Source: Phycisphaerae bacterium
GTDB lineage: Bacteria; Planctomycetota; Phycisphaerae; Sedimentisphaerales; Anaerohalosphaeraceae
Length of the DNA: 9,444 bases
Assembly: GCA_003567095.1 (NCBI GenBank)
Contig: PXAQ01000098.1
Span: 1 to 9,444, forward strand
Reading direction: 5' to 3'
The notes under the pieces: model-generated
What the model saw: the letters and a program-made list of their open reading frames with translations, nothing else
The model's database searches: none
What the model was told of the DNA's origin: nothing
Position numbers and translations under genes: made by a program
Shown: positions 1 to 5,700 of the stretch, one piece after another
How the letters are laid out: every line of letters starts with the position of its first letter
Position numbering within the stretch: the first letter of the stretch is position 1

Positions 1-779
1 AGCGCGGCGGGCCGGGCCTGGGCAACATCCGCGCCTCCCAGAGCGATTACTTTCAGTCGGTCAAAGGCGGCGGGCACGGCGATTACAAGCTCATTGTCCT
101 GGCGCCGGCCTATGTGCAGGAGCTGTACGATTTGACGATGCACGCCTTTGACTGGGCCGATCTGTACCGCATGCCGGTGATGATTTTGAGCGACGGAATT
201 CTCGGCCAGATCGCCGAGCCGCTGGAGTTGACACCCTACAAGCCTGTCGCAACGCCGGCCGAAAAAGAGTATATCCTCGACGGCTGCGCCGGGCGCGCGC
301 CGCGGGTGGTCAAGACGCTGATTCTCAATCCGCCCGACGGCCTGGTGCATCACAACGACCACCTGCAGGAAAAATATCGACGCATCGAGCGGGAACTGTC
401 GCTCTGCGAGGAATACGAAACCGATGATGCCGAGATTATTGTCGCCGCTTATGGGATGTGCGGACGCATCGCCAAAGGCGCCGTGCGGCGCGCCCGACAA
501 AAGGGCATCAAGGCCGGCCTGATTCGCCCCATGACGCTGTGGCCGCTGCCGACCGAGGCGCTTGCGGCCGCCGCGCACAAGGCCGGCCGGATACTCGTGG
601 TTGAGATGAGCTGCGGCCAGTTCGTCGAGGATGTGCGCCTGGCGACCGAGTGCGCTGTGCCGGTGGAGTTTTACGGCAAAGGCGGCGGCTGGTATCCGCT
701 GGATACCGATATTCTGGCCAAAATCGAAGCCATGCAGCCTGGCCTCTCGGACGTCTGTGCTGCGCGAAAGGGATCATGA
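1..779 (+). CDS. vorB: 2-oxoacid:ferredoxin oxidoreductase alpha subunit, VorB-type (5' end outside window)
   Basis: This is the C-terminal part of the alpha chain of a ferredoxin-dependent 2-oxoacid oxidoreductase. The family converts a 2-oxoacid plus CoA to acyl-CoA and CO2 and reduces ferredoxin in the cytoplasm. The first whole codon is at 3, and 258 residues are visible before TGA at 777-779. What is seen: a GGPGLGN segment and [15 protein letters not shown] near the start, then [20 protein letters not shown] and SDGILGQ. Next is a domain-II-like block (about 430-560) containing [14 protein letters not shown] and [12 protein letters not shown]. The KGGGHGDY and SDGILGQ blocks are what I know from VorB (3-methyl-2-oxobutanoate-type) alpha chains rather than pyruvate oxidoreductases, but substrate preference cannot be fixed by eye and KorA is the main alternative. 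The stop overlaps the beta-subunit start by ATGA, indicating translational coupling. A small ferredoxin-like delta subunit usually lies upstream, outside this window. Symbol use for alpha and beta varies between databases. Confidence 0.93.
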   Translation, partial: RGGPGLGNIRASQSDYFQSVKGGGHGDYKLIVLAPAYVQELYDLTMHAFDWADLYRMPVMILSDGILGQIAEPLELTPYKPVATPAEKEYILDGCAGRAPRVVKTLILNPPDGLVHHNDHLQEKYRRIERELSLCEEYETDDAEIIVAAYGMCGRIAKGAVRRARQKGIKAGLIRPMTLWPLPTEALAAAAHKAGRILVVEMSCGQFVEDVRLATECAVPVEFYGKGGGWYPLDTDILAKIEAMQPGLSDVCAARKGS

Positions 780-1510
780 TGGCGACCTTCACACGCCCGG
801 AATCACTGAAGGAAAAGATTTCACACTACTGCCCCGGCTGCGGCCACGGCATCATTCATCGGCTCGTGGGTGAAGTGATCGACGAGCTGGGCATTCGTGA
901 AAAAACCATCGCCACAGCGCCGGTGGGCTGCGCGGTGCTGATGTACGATTATTTCAATCTAGATGTCATCGAATGCGCCCATGGCCGGGCGCCGGCAGTA
1001 GCCACCGGCATCAAGCGGGTCCGGCCGGAGAGCCTTGTTTTTACCTATCAGGGCGACGGCGATCTGGCGGCGATCGGCATGGCCGAGACCATCCACGCCG
1101 CCAACCGCGGCGAAAACCTGACTGTGATCTTCGTCAACAACGCCATTTACGGGATGACCGGCGGCCAGATGGCCCCGACGACGCTGCCCGGCCAGATCAG
1201 CACCACCTCACCGGACGGCCGCGGCCAGCACGGCGAGGGCGGGCCGATTCGCGTGTGCGAGCTGCTCAGCGGACTGGACGGCGTGTGCTACCTGCATCGC
1301 ACGGCAGTCAGCAGCCCCAAGGATGTCATGGCCACACGGCGGGCGATCAAAAAAGCCTTCGAAAACCAGATAAACGCAAAGGGCTTTTCCCTGGTCGAGG
1401 TGCTCTCGATGTGTCCGACCGACTGGAAGCTCTCGACCCGCCAGTCGCTGGAGTTTGTCAATAATGACATGAAGGAGGCCTTTCCGCTGGGCGTCTACAA
1501 AGACACATAA
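776..1510 (+). CDS. vorA: 2-oxoacid:ferredoxin oxidoreductase beta subunit, thiamine-diphosphate binding
   Basis: This 244-residue protein is the TPP-binding beta chain and partner of the preceding alpha chain. The first ATG (776) forms the 4-base ATGA overlap with the alpha stop. A second ATG follows directly at 779. A weak AAAGGGA purine run precedes both, so the exact start is uncertain by one codon. The open frame extends further upstream to 650 but there it only overlaps alpha, so the longer start is not credible. Seen motifs: CPGCGHG at residues 19-25, [15 protein letters not shown], the TPP/Mg signature GDGD at 93-96 ending with NN at 121-122, and [18 protein letters not shown] just after. 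These are diagnostic for the beta chain of the KorB/VorA group, and the length is normal for it. Which 2-oxoacid is used is inferred from the VorB-like alpha chain. The gamma gene follows after an unusual 153-bp A/T-rich gap. Confidence 0.94.
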   Translation: MMATFTRPESLKEKISHYCPGCGHGIIHRLVGEVIDELGIREKTIATAPVGCAVLMYDYFNLDVIECAHGRAPAVATGIKRVRPESLVFTYQGDGDLAAIGMAETIHAANRGENLTVIFVNNAIYGMTGGQMAPTTLPGQISTTSPDGRGQHGEGGPIRVCELLSGLDGVCYLHRTAVSSPKDVMATRRAIKKAFENQINAKGFSLVEVLSMCPTDWKLSTRQSLEFVNNDMKEAFPLGVYKDT

Positions 1511-1523
1511 AAATCTTAAATTA

Positions 1524-1629
1524 TAAGTACGAAATTGTAAACAATTTTGAAATTTAGAAATGTTCAAACGGGCATTGAAAGGGTGTTTTGAATTTTTGAC
1601 ATTTGAGTGTACGATTTGTTTAGTGCTTA
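1524..1629. repeat. A/T-rich imperfect palindrome between beta and gamma subunit genes
   Basis: The 153-bp gap 1511-1663 is far richer in A/T than the genes on either side. Its outer arms are TAAGTACGAAA at 1524-1534 and the imperfect inverse around TTTAGTGCTTA at 1619-1629. Its inner arms include TTCAAA (1563-1568) facing TTTGAA (1587-1592). A small perfect hairpin sits in the left arm (AAATTGT 1532-1538, two-base loop, ACAATTT 1541-1547). From memory, the word style (TTCAAA, TTTGAA, TTTAGTGCTTA) resembles short A/T-rich palindromic elements scattered through some planctomycete genomes, but that needs a search. It encodes no convincing protein. It could be a degraded MITE-like insertion or an RNA structure between cistrons. 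Confidence 0.5.
1596..1624 (+). promoter_or_regulatory. Possible sigma70-type promoter upstream of the gamma subunit
   Basis: TTGACA (1596-1601) is followed by a 17-base spacer and TTTAGT (1619-1624, four of six matches to TATAAT). Transcription would start near 1631 and give a leader of about 33 bases to the gamma ATG. It lies in the right arm of the A/T-rich palindrome, so it could be a promoter brought by that element that keeps gamma and exbD expressed. A/T-rich DNA produces such matches by chance, so this is only a candidate. Confidence 0.3.
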
Positions 1630-1663
1630 ACACTTTACAGCGATTGACAACCGAGTTGGACCG

Positions 1664-2230
1664 ATGCCAGACCATTCAACCAATATAACGATCGCCGGTT
1701 CCGGCGGACAGGGCATTGTGGTGGTGGGCAACCTGATCGCGCGGGCTTGCGTCATCGAGGGCAAAAATGTCAGCGGCTGGGTGGCCTACGGCGCCGAGAT
1801 GCGTGGCGGCACGGCCAACGCGACCGTCGTGCTCAGCGATGAAGAAATCGCCTGCCCCTTCGTCGAAACGCCGGATTTGGCGATCATGCTCAACCAGCCG
1901 TCACTGGAGCGATTCGAGTCAACGATCGCCGTCGGGGGGGTGGTGCTGCTCAATAGCTCGACGATCCAGCGGCCGGTGCAGCGGGACGATCTGATCCAGG
2001 TGCATCAGCCCGCCACGGAACTGGCCCACGAACTGGGCAGCCTGAAAGTGGCCAACATCGTCGCGCTGGGGGCGTTTATCGATTATACGAATATCGTCAA
2101 GGCCGACAGCATCCGCCAGGCAATCGGCGATTTGTTCGTTGCCAAGAATCCCAAGATGATCGAATTGAACCTTAAGGCGCTGGACGTAGGGGCAGCGAAC
2201 TACCGATGTGATAAAGCCGTACAACGGTAA
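1664..2230 (+). CDS. vorC: 2-oxoacid:ferredoxin oxidoreductase gamma subunit
   Basis: This 188-residue protein is the gamma chain of the same oxidoreductase (pyruvate/ketoisovalerate oxidoreductase catalytic-domain family). It completes the alpha-beta-gamma set in the cytoplasmic enzyme. Seen: the N-terminal glycine-rich ITIAGSGGQGIVVVG (residues 8-22), then GWVAYGAEMRGGTANATVVLSD, which is the family's conserved GAEMRGG block, then CPFVETPDLAIMLNQPSLERF, and a later KVANIVALGAF helix region. Length is as expected for a stand-alone gamma subunit. The ATG at 1664 is preceded only by a weak purine run (GTTGGA, 1655-1660), but there is no better start before the conserved N-terminus. The gene is set apart from beta by an A/T-rich palindromic gap, unlike the tight alpha/beta junction. 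exbD starts only 23 bases after its stop, so those two are probably cotranscribed. Confidence 0.92.
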   Translation: MPDHSTNITIAGSGGQGIVVVGNLIARACVIEGKNVSGWVAYGAEMRGGTANATVVLSDEEIACPFVETPDLAIMLNQPSLERFESTIAVGGVVLLNSSTIQRPVQRDDLIQVHQPATELAHELGSLKVANIVALGAFIDYTNIVKADSIRQAIGDLFVAKNPKMIELNLKALDVGAANYRCDKAVQR

Positions 2231-2253
2231 AGACCCAAGGCCACAGCAGCGTT

Positions 2254-2769
2254 ATGTCAGAACGACCCGAACAGCACGGTATCGCCGGCCAGGTCACCAG
2301 TCGGCTGCATCGGCACAGACGTCGCGGGCTGGGATTGCGGATGACGCCGATGATCGACGTCATTTTTCTGCTGTTGACATTTTTTGTCTTGACCGCCCAG
2401 TTTGACCGTCCCGAGAAGGCCCTGCCGCTGGTTTTTTCCGCCGACGCCGCACCGCAGCGGCAACCGCTGTCGGCATTGGAACTTCGGATCGACCCACACC
2501 CGGACGGCTGCACGGTCCACTTCACACAGCATGGGCCTGATACTTTGCAGCTCGATCCCGACACCGTGGTGATCACACAGCACGCACCTGCCGAAGGCCT
2601 TGCGCGGCTGGTCGAGACCATCCAGGCAACCGGCCACTGGCCACACGATGTGGCACGGCCAATTCGTCTGCACTGCCACGACGCGGTGTCATGGGAGCTG
2701 GTGACCAAGATTTACGACATTCTCTACGCCGTGGGGGCCCGGGATATTACCTTTGTGGTAGAAGATTAA
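2254..2769 (+). CDS. ExbD/TolR-family biopolymer transport protein
   Basis: This 171-residue protein is an inner-membrane proton-channel partner of the ExbD/TolR type. Members work with ExbB/TolQ to pass proton-motive force to periplasmic or outer-membrane machinery. Seen: a basic N-terminus (RLHRHRRRGLGLR), then MTPMIDVIFLLLTFFVLTA at 30-48, the family hallmark. D35 lies in the position of the proton-carrying aspartate at the start of the single transmembrane helix (about 34-50). The remaining roughly 120 residues would be periplasmic and end in the usual VTKIYDILYAVGARDITFV segment. The chosen start gives the usual short cytoplasmic tail, whereas starting at 2341 would remove it. The ribosome site is weak, consistent with translation following vorC. 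No ExbB or TonB gene is visible nearby, which is unusual because these are normally adjacent. The stop overlaps the stop of the opposing giant gene by four bases (TTAA). Confidence 0.88.
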   Translation: MSERPEQHGIAGQVTSRLHRHRRRGLGLRMTPMIDVIFLLLTFFVLTAQFDRPEKALPLVFSADAAPQRQPLSALELRIDPHPDGCTVHFTQHGPDTLQLDPDTVVITQHAPAEGLARLVETIQATGHWPHDVARPIRLHCHDAVSWELVTKIYDILYAVGARDITFVVED

Positions 2770-5700
2770 AATGCAGGGCGGGACTGGCGAATTACTTCTC
2801 TGGCCCGCCGGGGGCCGCCGGGATTGATAATCCGTATTGTATCCGTGCCATAGACCCACTGGCCGCTGTGCAACCGTGCGACAAGAGAAATTTCAACCAT
2901 TCCGTCCGACGATTCGGCCAAAAGCGCGGCAGAGTCAAAGAAGCCCAGCAGCCTAACGTGACCGGATCGTGGCAAACCCAAGGGCACTTGCCGAAAAGCC
3001 GTTGTATTTCCCGGCAACAGCGTCATCATTTGTTGCGTATCTACTTCATTTCGGCAGTAACCGTCGATATCCAGCCATCCGACAACAAAGCCGCTGGGCT
3101 GTCGTCGGTTTACGACGTTGGGCATAATATTAGCCTTGGCCTCAATCGGCGCAACTACCGTAATCGTTACGCTGTCCGGCAGCGATTCGTCAATGCCGTC
3201 ATGCACCGTCAATGCGATCTCGTGTACCCCGACAGGCAGGGTGATCGTCGGGAAGCACTCCTCGGCGACGATCTGGCCGTTCCATTGCCAGCTATAGGTC
3301 AATGCGCAACCTTCAGGGTCATAGGAAGACGAGCCGTCAAGTGACACTTCAGCGAAGCCGTCAATCCAAGCATATATCGTCTCGTCCGGCCCGGCGTCGG
3401 CAACCGGCGGTGTATTTTCCATAGAAAATGACCAGACCGGGCTTATCGTTTGGCCGCACTCGTTTCGGGCAACGACCTGCCAATAATATACCCTGCCCGG
3501 AAGCAATTCCGGAGCCCACCACGGATCGATCAAATACTCTGCGATCAGCTCCATCTGAGATACATCCGTTCCCAAATAAACATCATAAACGACTGGACTG
3601 ATGGGCTGCTTTTCTGACTCAATCCGGACGTCGTCAATGTGGACATTGAAGTAAAAATGGGTAGCCTGTTCGGTAAACGCGATTCGAACGGTCATGCCGG
3701 CAAAGGCCGAGATGTCCGCCGATCGCTCGGTCCAGCCGGTCATCAGCGGGTCGCCGGGATTTGTCCAAAACAGGGTCGCAAGAATCTCATTATCCTGATT
3801 CCAGATTTCTACGCGATACTGCTGGTCTGGATTCTCAAAAAAGTCCGCATGGTTACGAATCATATCCGCCCAGTGCAGCGTCAAAGAAACCGCATCCGCC
3901 GGCAAAGTAACATCCTGGTAAATCGTTCGAACGCCGGAGCGTAAGGGACTGCTCATGGCCGAATACCTTCCGCGGTATGGCGGCATCGGACCGTCCGGGC
4001 CGTCAGGAATAAAGGTGCTGTCATTGATCACAAACGCTCCGCTGTCTGCGGGATCGCTCAGCAACGTCCATCCTGAAAAGTTGCCGCTCTCAAAATCGCC
4101 GTTGACAATTTGCCCTGCTGAGGGACTACTGGCCGGAAAAACTTCCATCGCTTCAAGGCCGACGCTCTCGACAATCGGCTCATAAAACAGGTATTGGTCT
4201 GTCTCTTGTGCCATTTGCATCAAGGCATGTCGGCGGATCTGTTCATAGTCTTCAAGCTGAGATTCGACCTCGATGGTCACAGCATTTTCTGTCGCACTAT
4301 CTGATGTCTGCAGCAAGGCGCTTTTCGAACGCTGTTCGCCGCATGTTAAAGAAATTCCATCCAGCTCAAATTGAGCCGGGCCGGTGTAGTCTTCAGGAAT
4401 ATATTGGAAAAAGTGAATCCGAATGGTTTTGCCCGCAATAGACGGGGCCAGCGTGAGCAGATCCACACTGTGCGTTACATATCCGGTATCGCCCTGAGTG
4501 CCGGGGTTCAGCTGTCTTTGGTGCAAGAGAGCCAACGGCGTCCCCCCTCCTGCCGGCTGTGCCGTTACGAGATACTCGCGCGGCAGCGTTGAGTGCCCAT
4601 AGTTGTACATATCCCACTGAATTCGATCACTCCAGGTCAGAATCGCCGAACGGGCACATGCAGGAATCGCAACGTCCTGATAAAGCTCATAATACATTCC
4701 TGCAGTGCCATCAAAGCCATTCTGCGCGCAATAATTTCCTTCAAATGGATAGCCGTTACCAAAAAAGCCATTTTGGCCATTGCCCACATTCCAGGGAGTC
4801 AATTGCTGACCCGACCCGGACAGGGCAACCCAGGGCGCAAAACTGCCCGACTCGAAACCGCCGTTTAGGAGATCGCACGTCTGGTCGCAGTAACCGCCGC
4901 CGCCGTCCGCCCATTCTAAGAGCGTGTCCACAGGTACATCTGTGACGCCGTCCGCCGGCTGCGGCTGCCATGCCAGTGTTGTAAAAGACCAGACAGGGCC
5001 GACGATCTGGACATCTTCGTCCCAGGCAACGACCTGCCAGTAATAGGTGGTTTCATAATCCAGCAGGCACGGGTTGTAAATCGGCTCTTGCGCATCAGAA
5101 GCCGCCAGCACCATCTCAGACGGGTCTGTCCCAAGATAAACATCGTATAAAACCGGACTGCTCAATTCGCATTCAATCCGAATTTCGTCAATGTGGACAT
5201 TGAAGTAAAAATGGGTAGCTTGTTCGGTAAACGCGATTCGAACGGTCATGCCGGCAAAGGCCGAGATGTCCGCCGATCGCTCGGTCCAGCCGGTCATCAG
5301 CGGGTCGCCGGGATTTGTCCAAAACAGGGCATCCAAGACCTCATTTTCCTGATTCCAGATTTCTACGCGAAACTGCTGGTCTGGATTCTCAAAAAAGTCC
5401 GCATGGTTACGAATCATATCCGCCCAGTGCAGCGTCAAAGAAACCGCATCCGCCGGCAAGGCAACATCTTGGTAAATCGTTCGCACGCCATGGCTTGAGG
5501 GACTGCTCATGGCCGAATACCTTCCGCGGTAAGGCGGCATCGGACCGTCCGGGCCGTCAGGAATAAAGATGCTGTCATTGATCACAAACGCTCCGCTGTC
5601 TGCGGGATCGCTCAGCAACGTCCATCCTGAAAAGTTGCCGCTCTCAAAATCACCGTTGACAATCAAGTTTATCTTCTGCCCGCCGACATCGCTGACAAGG

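Noticed and set aside
650..775. Longer start for the beta subunit
   Set aside because: The extra residues are an out-of-frame reading of the alpha subunit. The ATGA junction and the position of CPGCGHG support 776 or 779.
2802..2816. GGCCC-5-GGGCC hairpin near the convergent stop codons as a terminator
   Set aside because: The stem is only five base pairs, no T-run follows in either direction, and it lies within coding sequence.
2691..3344. Plus-strand 217-residue frame overlapping the end of the giant gene
   Set aside because: It is antisense to the PKD and C-terminal coding region, has no recognisable motif, and starts inside exbD without a ribosome site.
3639..5498. Two plus-strand frames with nearly the same 101-residue translation (starting 3639 and 5193)
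   Set aside because: They lie antisense within the giant gene and resemble each other only because they fall in the 491-bp repeat.
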